Shown: positions 1-6,838 of the stretch, piece after piece
Layout of the letters: each line of letters starts with the position of its first letter
Numbering within the stretch: position 1 is the stretch's first letter
Assembly (NCBI RefSeq): GCF_046546175.1
Contig: NZ_JBKGYF010000060.1
Location: forward strand, 1 to 10,422
Reading direction: 5' to 3'
Length of the DNA: 10,422 nucleotides
DNA from: Methanohalobium sp046546175
GTDB taxonomy: Archaea; Halobacteriota; Methanosarcinia; Methanosarcinales; Methanosarcinaceae
The notes under the pieces: model-generated
Databases searched by the model: none
What the model was told of the DNA's origin: nothing
The model's input: the letters and a program-made list of their open reading frames with translations, nothing else
Translations under genes and position numbers: made by a program

Positions 1-22
1 CAAAGCCAATTTTTTAGTAAAC

Positions 23-31
23 TATATATAA
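23..31 (+). promoter_or_regulatory. Candidate archaeal TATA box for the glutamate synthase-like gene
   Basis: An uninterrupted TATATATAA run lies about 95 bases before the chosen start codon. An archaeal TATA box places transcription start about 25 bases downstream, near 50-56, giving a leader of roughly 70 bases. AT-rich DNA makes such runs common, so this is a candidate only. Confidence 0.4.
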
Positions 32-57
32 GATGATACCTCAGTTACTTGCCGTTT

Positions 58-79
58 GCTGTGTAGAACCAATCACAGC
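58..79. promoter_or_regulatory. Dyad GCTGTG-N10-CACAGC in the leader of the glutamate synthase-like gene
   Basis: A perfect 6-base inverted repeat (58-63 and 74-79) with a 10-base spacer sits just downstream of the predicted transcription start and 44 bases before the ATG at 124. It could be a repressor operator or a small leader hairpin. It does not match the GGAA-N6-TTCC or GGTA-N6-TACC forms known for NrpR operators. A role is inference. Confidence 0.3.
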
Positions 80-123
80 GATATAAATAACATATTCTTC
101 AAATGAAATGCAGAAGGGATTAT

Positions 124-1719
124 ATGGGAAACCTTAGACAGCCAAACGCAAACGAAGCAACAAGAACCTTCAACCGTTCTAAAAGTGTAGCTCCAATGTC
201 CGGAATATGTACACGATGTATAGATGGATGTCGTGGAAACTGTGAAATTTTCAAATCATCATTCAGAGGAAGAGAAGTTCTTTATCCTGGACCTTTTGGA
301 GAGATAACTGCTGGAGCAGATAAAGACTATCCGGTAGATTATTCACATTTAAATATCCAGGGATATGCTATTGGTGCACAGGGTCTTCCGGACGGAATAG
401 AAGCAAGTCCTGAAACAGCAAGGTTCCCGAATGTTGATACTGAAACCGAATATGGTTGGAATAAAAAAGTAAGAATGTCAGTACCAATGTTTACCGGTGC
501 GCTTGGTTCCACTGACATCGCAAGAAAGAACTGGGAACATTTTGCAGTAGGTGCAGCTATTTCTGGTATCACACTTGTATGTGGAGAAAACGTCTGCGGT
601 GTCGATCCTGAACTTAAATTTGATGGTGAAGGAAAAGTCAAAGAATCCCCAGAGATGGACCGCAGAATTGAAGCCTATAACAGACTCCACGAAGGTTATG
701 GTGAAATGCTTGTTCAGCTTAACGTAGAAGATACAAATCTTGGAGTTGCTGAATATCTTGCCAGCAAGCACAACATGGATACCATCGAGATAAAATGGGG
801 ACAGGGTGCTAAATGTATCGGTGGAGAAATCAAAGTGAAAACTCTTGACCGTGCACTTGAACTTAAAAGACGAGGATATATTGTAACACCAGATCCAGAA
901 CTATCTTCAGTACAGGAAGCATTTAAGGTAGGCGCTATAAGAGAATTCGAGAGGCATTCAAGGCTTGGTTTCGTAGATAAGGAAGACTTCATGGAACAGA
1001 TCGACTATCTGCACTCCATCGGATTTGACCGTGTTACCCTAAAGACCGGTGCCTATTCCATGACTGAAACCGCGATAGCCCTTAAATATGGTTCTGAAGC
1101 AAAAGTCGACCTCCTTACCTATGATGGTGCACCCGGTGGTACTGGAATGAGTCCATGGCCTATGATGGAAGAATGGGGTATCCCTGCATTCTATCTGCAG
1201 TCACTTGTTTACGAATTTGCTGAAAAACTGAACAACAAAGGCGAAAAAGTTCCAGACCTTGCCATGGCTGGTGGATTCTCCAGTGAAGACGGAATTTATA
1301 AAGCTCTTGCAATGGGTTCACCATACTTTAAAGCAGTATGCATGGGTCGTGCATTGATGATACCAGGAATGGTAGGTAAAAACATCGGAAGCTGGCTTGA
1401 TGAAGAAAATCTTCCAAAGACAGTTGCAGAATACGGTCACAGGGTAGATGAGATATTCCCACACTACGAAGAACTTGAAGAGCGGTATGGAGAAAATGAG
1501 ATGAAAAACATGCCGCTTGGTGCCCTTGGAATTTATTCCTATGCACAAAAAACCAAAGTTGGTCTGCAGCAGCTGATGGCAGGTTCAAGAAAATTCAACA
1601 TCTCCAAACTCGACCGCAAAGACCTCATGGCACTTACCGAAGAAGCTACAAAGATTTCGGGCATCGATTATGTAATGGATGCCTATCGAGATGTTGCAGA
1701 ACAGATTCTGGAAGAATAA
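124..1719 (+). CDS. Archaeal FMN-dependent glutamate synthase-type oxidoreductase (GltB central-domain family)
   Basis: The 531-residue product is a stand-alone glutamate synthase-like flavoprotein. Glutamate synthases make glutamate from 2-oxoglutarate and an amino group at an FMN site in a TIM barrel; this protein carries that barrel but no glutaminase domain, so ammonia would have to come from a partner. Visible family signatures are KWGQGAK (about 224-230), LKTGAYS (306-312), DGAPGGTGMSP (334-344) and the FMN-phosphate region AMAGGFSSEDG plus CMGRA (380-410). The N-terminus carries a C-x2-C-x3-C-x3-C motif (Cys29, 32, 36, 40) that could hold an Fe-S cluster. The usual 3Fe-4S cysteine set of bacterial GltB after the barrel is not obvious. 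I prefer ATG 124 because AGAAGGGAT precedes it; an in-frame ATG at 103 has no ribosome binding site. The family is sure, the exact substrate is not. Confidence 0.85.
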   Translation: MGNLRQPNANEATRTFNRSKSVAPMSGICTRCIDGCRGNCEIFKSSFRGREVLYPGPFGEITAGADKDYPVDYSHLNIQGYAIGAQGLPDGIEASPETARFPNVDTETEYGWNKKVRMSVPMFTGALGSTDIARKNWEHFAVGAAISGITLVCGENVCGVDPELKFDGEGKVKESPEMDRRIEAYNRLHEGYGEMLVQLNVEDTNLGVAEYLASKHNMDTIEIKWGQGAKCIGGEIKVKTLDRALELKRRGYIVTPDPELSSVQEAFKVGAIREFERHSRLGFVDKEDFMEQIDYLHSIGFDRVTLKTGAYSMTETAIALKYGSEAKVDLLTYDGAPGGTGMSPWPMMEEWGIPAFYLQSLVYEFAEKLNNKGEKVPDLAMAGGFSSEDGIYKALAMGSPYFKAVCMGRALMIPGMVGKNIGSWLDEENLPKTVAEYGHRVDEIFPHYEELEERYGENEMKNMPLGALGIYSYAQKTKVGLQQLMAGSRKFNISKLDRKDLMALTEEATKISGIDYVMDAYRDVAEQILEE

Positions 1720-1740
1720 TCTTCCAGTTTTCTTATTTTT
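1708..1740 (+). terminator. Hairpin plus T-rich tail ending the glutamate synthase-like transcript
   Basis: CTGGAAGA (1708-1715) pairs perfectly with TCTTCCAG (1720-1727) around a 4-base loop, followed by TTTTCTTATTTTT. The gene's TAA stop (1717-1719) sits inside the hairpin loop. The T tract runs into the last codons of the convergent DUF1284 gene, which ends at 1733. Confidence 0.7.
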
Positions 1741-2140
1741 GTTCAAAATCTCCTGATAAATACCATCGGCATTTTTCTTTCCAGTTACAATTTTCACAGA
1801 TTTCCTTCACATCAGAAATTTTGCATAACTTATTGTTTACAAGTGAAAATGCACATTCTGAAGACATTATAGTATGTTCTTTCAAATCCAGTTTATCCAG
1901 TACCAGATTATCCAAAATCTTGATATCTGATGTATGGCTCATTACACAGATTCCATTTTTGTTATGAGGACAAAGGGAACAAATAATGTCACAATCAGTT
2001 ATTAATTCTATCTGGGATCTGGTAGAATTGAGACAATCAATAACATACCTCATATTGTCCACAAACTTTTTACTGTATCCATATCCCTGAAAGCCCTGGA
2101 TACAGAGCAAATGATGAGTTCGGATTTTAATCGGTAACAT
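1733..2140 (-). CDS. DUF1284 family cysteine-rich protein, putative iron-sulfur binding
   Basis: The 135-residue product opens with the DUF1284 hallmark IRTHHLLCIQGFQGYGYS and carries two cysteine clusters: CSLCPHNKNGIC in the middle and CENCNWKEKCRWY near the C-terminus. The family is usually described as a putative iron-sulfur protein with no proven reaction. I chose the ATG at 2138-2140, because it starts the conserved domain directly and lies 10 bases after the nrpR stop; a longer in-frame start at 2179 would overlap nrpR and adds no family sequence. No strong ribosome binding site is visible (ATACCCTGA precedes it), so translation probably depends on the nrpR transcript. It converges on the glutamate synthase-like gene with 13 bases between stops. 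Co-transcription with nrpR suggests but does not prove a link to nitrogen metabolism. Confidence 0.8.
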   Translation of the reverse strand: MLPIKIRTHHLLCIQGFQGYGYSKKFVDNMRYVIDCLNSTRSQIELITDCDIICSLCPHNKNGICVMSHTSDIKILDNLVLDKLDLKEHTIMSSECAFSLVNNKLCKISDVKEICENCNWKEKCRWYLSGDFEQK

Positions 2141-2150
2141 TTCAGGGTAT

Positions 2151-3125
2151 TTAAAGTTTTGACATATCACTATATTCAAGCACGGTAGAAACCGGATTAG
2201 TAACTACATCGATTCCTGTTTCTTCTATAGCACAGATAGAATTAGTACCAACATAAACTGGTACACCGGACATTCCAAAATCGACTGGTGCTCCAAAAAC
2301 ATGTTCACCGGATTCCCCAATTTTTATAACTCCACCAATTTCTGATGCATTAATCAGTTTCATCACATTAAGAGCTTGTTCCGATGACGAAGCTGGAATG
2401 GTCCTAAGATTCGCAAGCACTTTCCCTGTGCCTGTATCAAGAACATCTAGAACAGATGTTGGTTTTCTGCTCATGAAAATTTTAATAGGGTCTATAGAGG
2501 TTCCACTATATGATATAAGGTCTTGGAAATTTACAGGTTTATAATTGTCAATGTTTAATGTCCCACCATGTGCAGGCTTTACAGGAATACCCTGTTTTAA
2601 TAGGATTCCGTCGATGGTTATACTGCATACAGTCGCAATTGCAGTTTTTCCGTTTGGTACATCAATTTTTGAATCGGTATCTTCATCAAATATCTGCACC
2701 CTTGGGCTGATTGTCATTCCACTGGATGTTACAATTTTGAGTATTTCCAGTGCATCATCCAGGTCGTCCTTATCAATCATAGAAACATTTACTATTACAT
2801 TTCCTTTTTCTGATTTGGGGTCAAAGTTCATCCGATACATTAACTCTTCAATACGGGTGCTTACAAAGCTAAGACGATCTCCTATAAGCGCATCTTTGAG
2901 TTCTTTTTCACCCAGTTCTGTAATAACACGTCCTGAATACCCCTCTTTCTTGGTAAATCCTCTCTCATCCAGTATCCTTAAATGATAGCGAACCGCACGT
3001 TCTCCTATTCCATATCCCCTGTTGTTCAATTCATCAGCTATGGTTCTTGCACCTACTGGTTTATCACTTTCACTTATAATGCGCATTATTTCAATGAGTT
3101 TTCTTTCAATCAGTGCATCTGTCAT
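2151..3125 (-). CDS. nrpR: NrpR-type nitrogen regulatory repressor (NrpRI-like: winged helix plus one NRD domain)
   Basis: The 324-residue product begins with a winged helix-turn-helix (about residues 5-72, including GARTIADELNNRGYGIGER and AVRYHLRILDERGF) and continues with one NrpR effector domain (about 78-320). In methanogens NrpR represses nitrogen-fixation and glutamine synthetase genes when nitrogen is plentiful and is released by 2-oxoglutarate. Methanococcus NrpR has two effector domains after the HTH and is about 540 residues; Methanosarcina species split the system into NrpRI (HTH plus NRD) and NrpRII (no HTH). The length here fits NrpRI, so a separate NrpRII partner is expected elsewhere in the genome. 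The start has only a weak GGAT-type ribosome site. It is followed 10 bases later by the DUF1284 gene and faces the glutamate synthase-like gene, a sensible nitrogen setting. Confidence 0.9.
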   Translation of the reverse strand: MTDALIERKLIEIMRIISESDKPVGARTIADELNNRGYGIGERAVRYHLRILDERGFTKKEGYSGRVITELGEKELKDALIGDRLSFVSTRIEELMYRMNFDPKSEKGNVIVNVSMIDKDDLDDALEILKIVTSSGMTISPRVQIFDEDTDSKIDVPNGKTAIATVCSITIDGILLKQGIPVKPAHGGTLNIDNYKPVNFQDLISYSGTSIDPIKIFMSRKPTSVLDVLDTGTGKVLANLRTIPASSSEQALNVMKLINASEIGGVIKIGESGEHVFGAPVDFGMSGVPVYVGTNSICAIEETGIDVVTNPVSTVLEYSDMSKL

Positions 3126-3218
3126 ATTTCAACATCCAGAAACATTATCTCTAAACCGATTATTTCACAATAAAATTTACATATATATGGCCAATATTTA
3201 TAGAGGAAAAAATATCAC

Positions 3219-3230
3219 TTTATATAATTT
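3219..3230 (-). promoter_or_regulatory. Candidate TATA box for nrpR
   Basis: On the minus strand AAATTATATAAA would place transcription start near 3195, with a leader of about 70 bases. A second AT run (CATATATATG, 3178-3187) closer to the gene is an alternative. I see no GGAA-N6-TTCC or GGTA-N6-TACC operator between 3126 and 3284, so self-regulation is not supported by sequence. Confidence 0.3.
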
Positions 3231-3284
3231 CACCAGTAGATAACAGTATTCCTTTTTCCTAAATATAGATTTTTACGACATAAT

Positions 3285-4964
3285 TTATATATTTCCTGTT
3301 TTGAGAATGTGTATCACAAGTCCCATTCCAAATATACCAGCTATTACAAATCCTACAAGACCAAAAAACGGAACCCCCCATATCACCGGACCAAGCCCGG
3401 CCTGGATTATCAGAGAAGAACCGATTATTATTGATGCTATAATGAGACTAAATGAAATACGGTTGCTTGCAGCATTAATTACTGAGACAACTGGTTCTAT
3501 TCCTTCATGTTTGAAAACAATTCTTGCTTCTCCGTCCAGTACAGATGTGAGAATGTTGGACAATTGTTTGGGTAATTTATTAAAAAACCTTCCAAAATAT
3601 CTCGCGTCTTTATATACTGATTTGGAAATATTTACAGGATTTAACCGTTCACGCGTTAATTTTTTGGCATGTGGTTCCGCAATTGTTATTATATTAAAAC
3701 CAGGAGCCATTAATGTACCAAACCCTGCAATGGTCATCATTCCCTTTATCAACATCGCCAGATTGTTGGGAATCGTTACATGGTTCCTTCTAAGTACCGC
3801 AACAATATCTTCAATCATAGCAGCACCGTCAAGATGATACAGGGGTCTGCCATAGTATTTGTTCAGTATGTATTCAATATCCAGTATTAGTTTCGATGTG
3901 TTTACATTGTACCCTATCATTCCAAATTCTCGAAGTATTTCGATATATTGTGATGTATCTCTTTCTACAATTGCAATAAGTGTGTCTATCAGACCCTTTC
4001 GCATATAATCCGGTAAATAACCCACCATTCCAAAATCAAGAAGAGCTATTCTTCCATCCCACATTAACATTACATTTCCTGAATGTGCATCTGCATGGAA
4101 TACACCATCTTCAAAAACCTGTTTCATGAATGATTTGCCGCCGATTTCAGCAATTTTATATCTGTCAAATCCATGTTTATCGATTTTTTCAAAATCATCT
4201 CCTTTAATACCTCTAATGTACTCAGTTGTAAGTACAAATTCACCGCAGTATTCCCAGTACACATCATGGATGTAAATGTTAGGGTCATCTTTCAGGTTCT
4301 GTGAAAATCGCTCGATGTTTGTAACTTCTCTCACATAATCCATTTCCGCATGGATTGATTTTGAAAATTCATCAACAATATCAATAGGTCTATATAATTC
4401 AGCACCTTCTATATGCTGTTCAGCAAACCCGGCTAGACTGTACATGATGTCAAGGTCTGATTCGATTACCTTTTTTATACCCGGTCTCTGTACTTTAACC
4501 GCAACTTCTGTCCCGTCAAGTAATTTTGCATAATGAACCTGCCCAATAGATGCGGATGCTATCGGTTCTTCCCTAAATTCTGAAAACAGTTCACTAATGC
4601 CCTTTCCAATATCTTTATTTATAGTGCTTTTAACCAATTCAAAATCAAAAGGCTGCACGTTATCCTGAAGTTTTGCAAATTCATTGGCATATTTTGCAGG
4701 TATAAGGTCATGGCGCATGCTAAGAATTTGTCCCAATTTAACATAAGTAGGTCCTAGCTCTTCAAGGGCCATACGTACTCTTTCTGGACCGGTTAAATAT
4801 CGGTATTCTTTTTTTGGTCCTCTTCCTATCTTTGACTTAAAAGACCCTAATGGTCTAAGACCCATCCGATCCACTATATGCCCAAACTCATATTTAATAA
4901 GGACATCTACAATATCTTTATACCGTTTTAGCATACGGTATTTGCGAAATGTACCCGGTGACAT
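3285..4964 (-). CDS. UbiB/AarF/ABC1-family atypical protein kinase-like ATPase, membrane anchored
   Basis: The 559-residue product has the full UbiB plan: the KxGQ motif in VKLGQILSMRHDLIP (about 76-90), the Ala-rich loop ASASIGQVHYAK (136-147), the Lys-bearing VAVKVQRPG (154-162), the ExD-type AEMDYVRE (206-213), HADAHSGN (290-297) and DFG (310-312). Two hydrophobic helices close the protein (about 503-521 and 530-553), as in family members that sit at the membrane. UbiB proteins support biosynthesis or handling of prenylated lipids such as ubiquinone through ATPase activity. Methanosarcinales use methanophenazine instead, so a role with that or another isoprenoid lipid is inference. The start ATG has no ribosome binding site; a TATA-like TTATATTAA about 35 bases upstream would give a very short leader. 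An internal Met11 is the alternative start. Confidence 0.9.
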   Translation of the reverse strand: MSPGTFRKYRMLKRYKDIVDVLIKYEFGHIVDRMGLRPLGSFKSKIGRGPKKEYRYLTGPERVRMALEELGPTYVKLGQILSMRHDLIPAKYANEFAKLQDNVQPFDFELVKSTINKDIGKGISELFSEFREEPIASASIGQVHYAKLLDGTEVAVKVQRPGIKKVIESDLDIMYSLAGFAEQHIEGAELYRPIDIVDEFSKSIHAEMDYVREVTNIERFSQNLKDDPNIYIHDVYWEYCGEFVLTTEYIRGIKGDDFEKIDKHGFDRYKIAEIGGKSFMKQVFEDGVFHADAHSGNVMLMWDGRIALLDFGMVGYLPDYMRKGLIDTLIAIVERDTSQYIEILREFGMIGYNVNTSKLILDIEYILNKYYGRPLYHLDGAAMIEDIVAVLRRNHVTIPNNLAMLIKGMMTIAGFGTLMAPGFNIITIAEPHAKKLTRERLNPVNISKSVYKDARYFGRFFNKLPKQLSNILTSVLDGEARIVFKHEGIEPVVSVINAASNRISFSLIIASIIIGSSLIIQAGLGPVIWGVPFFGLVGFVIAGIFGMGLVIHILKTGNI

Positions 4965-5170
4965 ATTTTCAGTTTAATGAATTGGTTGTTGATTAATATA
5001 AGGGAATGATTTTATTACAGTTATAGTATTAGTAGTATTTTCTTATTACATAAATATCAGGATTTAATGGCTTTAAACTAAAACTTATAATAGAAAAAAA
5101 TATATGCGTTAAATGTTATAAGTATTTGTGTAAGTTATTTGTGTACTAACACAGATTGGAGAGTGATTAA
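4965..5170. promoter_or_regulatory. Divergent intergenic region serving the UbiB-family gene and the DUF3303 gene
   Basis: This 206-base AT-rich stretch must hold two outward promoters. Leftward, TTATATTAA near 4995-5003 is the best TATA candidate. Rightward, AAATATATG near 5098-5106 would start transcription near 5130. Between that point and the DUF3303 start lies a near-perfect direct repeat, TATTTGTGTA then TTATTTGTGTA (about 5122-5144). The assignments are by position and base pattern only. Confidence 0.3.
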
Positions 5171-5437
5171 ATGTTATTTATGGCAACAAGTAAATGGAAA
5201 CCTGAGAATAGAGACGAGGTACTGGAACACTTTAAGGAATTAAAGGTACCATCCGGAATTGATATCAAAAATCAGTGGGTTGACTTAACTGGGGGAAGAT
5301 ATTTTATACTGTTTGAGACAGATAATGCAGAAGCATATGGTGCTTTCAACCTACCGTGGAGTGATATATGCGAAATTGACTGTGTTCCTGTAATGGAATC
5401 AGCAGAATTCATGAAACTCATGTCAAAACATCAGTAA
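5171..5437 (+). CDS. DUF3303 family small protein
   Basis: The 88-residue product matches the DUF3303 pattern: an opening beta strand (MLFMATSKWKPENRDEVLEHF), a VPSGIDIKNQWVDLTGGR centre, a second strand FILFETDN, and a C-terminal acidic helix region ending with VPVMESAEFMKLM. These small proteins are predicted to take a ferredoxin-like alpha/beta fold and are common in methanogens; no function is established. There is no signal peptide or membrane segment, so it is likely cytoplasmic. The ATG is preceded by GGAGAGTGAT, a good archaeal ribosome site, which fixes the start. It stands alone, with its own upstream promoter region and a hairpin terminator about 25 bases after the stop. Confidence 0.8.
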   Translation: MLFMATSKWKPENRDEVLEHFKELKVPSGIDIKNQWVDLTGGRYFILFETDNAEAYGAFNLPWSDICEIDCVPVMESAEFMKLMSKHQ

Positions 5438-5462
5438 ATATTTAAACCCATTTCAATGTGGC

Positions 5463-5499
5463 AGGGTATTAAATTAAGGAATACCCTCCAATTTTATTA
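5463..5499 (+). terminator. Hairpin terminator after the DUF3303 gene
   Basis: AGGGTATT (5463-5470) pairs perfectly with AATACCCT (5480-5487) across a 9-base loop and is followed by CCAATTTTATTAT. It lies 25 bases after the DUF3303 stop and before the convergent beta-sandwich gene ends at 5555. Confidence 0.6.
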
Positions 5500-5554
5500 T
5501 ATTTAAACAATATAATCCCAAATCCCAAATATATAAAGGATATGGGGATCAATT

Positions 5555-6070
5555 TTAGGGATGCAGCGGTACATTTACTGCTGAACCATCCACTTCCAAT
5601 GTAAAATCACCAGGTGGAAGAGCCGATGTGTCATAACTGAAACTAAAATTTCCTTTGTTATCTGACTTTATTTTCTGCAAAGCCTGAATATTGAGGTTAA
5701 CACTGGAAACACTTGGTTTAGCTTTACCATAAACTTTGGTGTTGTATGTTCCTGATGGTACATTTGAGTCTTCAAACACAGCAACACCTGATGAAGATTC
5801 CCTTTTACGGGTAAACCAGAATAATAATTTAACACCGAATTTAACATTTTCAACTTCTTTGGCAGTAATCGTATAACGATTTGGAGGGGATGGAATATCT
5901 ACGTTGTTAAATACATATTCGTATATACCATCCTTAACAGATACATCTTTTTCAAAAGAAATGACTATATTCACCTCTGATTTGGGAGATGTTTTTCCAG
6001 TTATTTTTAAAACATCCCCTACTACTGGTTCCGATGGGAAAAAATCCCAGGAAAAATTAGAATTTTGCAA
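5555..6070 (-). CDS. Hypothetical protein with two related beta-sandwich (Ig-like) halves, TTG start
   Basis: I do not recognise a named family. The 171-residue product contains two halves that look related: VLKITGKTSPKSEVNIVI, then a KDGIYEYVF strand and a PNRYTITAKEV strand; and TKVYGKAKPSVSSVNLNI, then a KGNFSFSYD strand and a GDFTLEV strand. The pattern of Gly-Lys turns and alternating hydrophobic strands suggests two Ig-like or carbohydrate-binding-like sandwiches. A linker with LLFWFTRKRE between them is unusual. No signal peptide is visible, yet such folds often act at cell surfaces. Start choice: no ATG is available; GAGGAT lies 8 bases before the TTG at 6068-6070, the correct spacing, whereas the TTG at 6074-6076 is too close. 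It follows the phasin-like gene by 14 bases, so the two are an operon. Confidence 0.65.
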   Translation of the reverse strand: MQNSNFSWDFFPSEPVVGDVLKITGKTSPKSEVNIVISFEKDVSVKDGIYEYVFNNVDIPSPPNRYTITAKEVENVKFGVKLLFWFTRKRESSSGVAVFEDSNVPSGTYNTKVYGKAKPSVSSVNLNIQALQKIKSDNKGNFSFSYDTSALPPGDFTLEVDGSAVNVPLHP

Positions 6071-6084
6071 GTACAAATCCTCTA

Positions 6085-6396
6085 TTACTTTTTTTCTTTT
6101 AATTCATCCAATGTACTTTGAAGCTGGTTCAGCTTTTCTTCAAGGTTTTTATAATCATCTTTTGTTGCAAGGTTGTATTCTTTAAATGTTTCCTGGACTT
6201 TTTCAGATATCTTATTTTCAATATCTTCCTTTTGTTTTCTGCGTTCGGCTATCATTTCATTTATTAATTTTTTACCTTCTTCCCTACTTAACTCTCCCCT
6301 CTGTACAAGGTCTTCAACAGTTTCATTAATTTTTTCTTCTGTTAGAGCCCATGCTCCAATTCCCATAAGTGCCAGTTTTTTCATACTTTCTATCAT
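6085..6396 (-). CDS. Phasin-like coiled-coil protein (COG3937-type, PHA regulator phasin-like)
   Basis: The 103-residue product starts MIESMKKLALMGIGAWALTE, a short apolar stretch, then a two-helix region with the typical VEDLVQRGELSREEGKKLIN motif, and ends in long charged heptad-like helices (EEKLNQLQSTLDELKEKK) that should form a coiled coil. This matches the small phasin-like proteins often labelled as polyhydroxyalkanoate synthesis regulators; in archaea without a visible PHA pathway the real role is unknown. The start is decided by a strong GGAGGT 7 bases before the ATG at 6394-6396; an upstream in-frame TTG at 6411 lies before that site and is rejected. It is the first gene of a two-gene unit with the beta-sandwich protein downstream. 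Confidence 0.8.
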   Translation of the reverse strand: MIESMKKLALMGIGAWALTEEKINETVEDLVQRGELSREEGKKLINEMIAERRKQKEDIENKISEKVQETFKEYNLATKDDYKNLEEKLNQLQSTLDELKEKK

Positions 6397-6676
6397 AAAC
6401 AAAACCTCCAAATTAAGAAGAAACGTCTATCTATATATATCTGTAATCCCCCTATAAAATAGTTGTTCATCATCTGGTAAATACATATCGCAAATATAAA
6501 ACCCACAAAATTTATCCAAAAATTTATAAAAATTGAGGCTGAAAACCCTTATGTCTTTAGCATCGCATCAAGTCGTAGATTTAATGCAGTTTCATTTCTT
6601 TGAAATAAAAGATAAGGATGAATACCATCTAATCAATTGAATAAGGTTTGAATAATATTAAATTATAAAAATATTA

Positions 6677-6709
6677 TATATTGTAATTGATAACCAAAAT
6701 TACAATATA
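6677..6709. repeat. Perfect 12-bp inverted repeat
   Basis: TATATTGTAATT (6677-6688) and AATTACAATATA (6698-6709) are exact reverse complements around a 9-base loop. It lies downstream of enolase in the leftward sense, about 130 bases past its stop. It may be an IS end hairpin or a structured 3' region; it is not followed by a T run. Confidence 0.6.
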
Positions 6710-6755
6710 AACACTTTCAAACGAGGGGTAGACCTTGTGGACTTGTTTCCATTCA

Positions 6756-6799
6756 TCTTAAATGGTTTTAAGAACAACTCTAAATATTTGATTTAGAGT
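6756..6799. repeat. Tandem hairpin pair, copy A
   Basis: Two adjacent palindromes: TCTTAAA-TGGT-TTTAAGA (6756-6773) and ACTCTAAAT-N5-ATTTAGAGT (6777-6799). The second has exactly the same arms as the palindrome at 10124-10146, with a different 5-base loop, and the first resembles the palindrome at 10099-10121. The order and spacing of the two are the same at both loci, so this is a dispersed repeat, probably part of an IS element. Confidence 0.65.
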
Positions 6800-6838
6800 G
6801 AGGAAAAAGAATGAAACAGGAAGCCAAATGGTAGTTCA
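6798..6838 (+). mobile_element. TnpB-type (IS605/IS200 family) right-end remnant next to enolase
   Basis: After the hairpin pair the plus strand reads GTGAGGAAAAAGAATG, then AGGAAGCC, six bases, then TAGTTCAC. Many TnpB elements end with AGGAAGCC, a hairpin, and TAGTTCAC, the 3' end of the omega-RNA scaffold. Here the hairpin between the two conserved blocks has been reduced to a few bases. One frame reads GKRMKQEAKW then stop, resembling TnpB C-terminal tails with a KQEA motif. The end overlaps the enolase stop codon (6836-6838) without changing the enolase C-terminus. The assignment rests on remembered end sequences, not a database match. Confidence 0.5.

Larger units (their letters stand above)
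6397..6835. other. Gene-free intergenic region with palindromes and an IS right-end remnant
   Basis: No open reading frame here resembles a protein family. The left end (6397-6480) should carry the leftward promoter of the phasin-like gene; TTTTATAG on the minus strand near 6453-6460 is a TATA candidate. The stretch 6481-6676 is featureless AT-rich DNA. From 6677 on there are three hairpins and a TnpB-type right-end signature running up to the enolase stop codon, described separately. Confidence 0.6.

Noticed and set aside
103..123. Upstream ATG at 103 as start of the glutamate synthase-like gene
   Set aside because: No ribosome binding site precedes it, and the extra residues (MKCRRDY) are not typical; the ATG at 124 has AGAAGGGAT upstream.
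1711..1726. GGAA-N8-TTCC inverted repeat as an NrpR operator
   Set aside because: The spacer is 8 rather than 6 bases, it overlaps a stop codon, and it forms a terminator hairpin followed by a T tract.
2545..2985. Plus-strand frame of 146 codons opposite nrpR
   Set aside because: It is a shadow of the well-supported nrpR gene, with no ribosome site or recognisable family.
6397..6411. TTG at 6411 as start of the phasin-like protein
   Set aside because: The strong GGAGGT lies downstream of it and correctly spaced for the ATG at 6394-6396.
6677..6799. CRISPR-like array from the successive hairpins
   Set aside because: The units differ in sequence and length, there are no regular spacers, and no cas genes are near.
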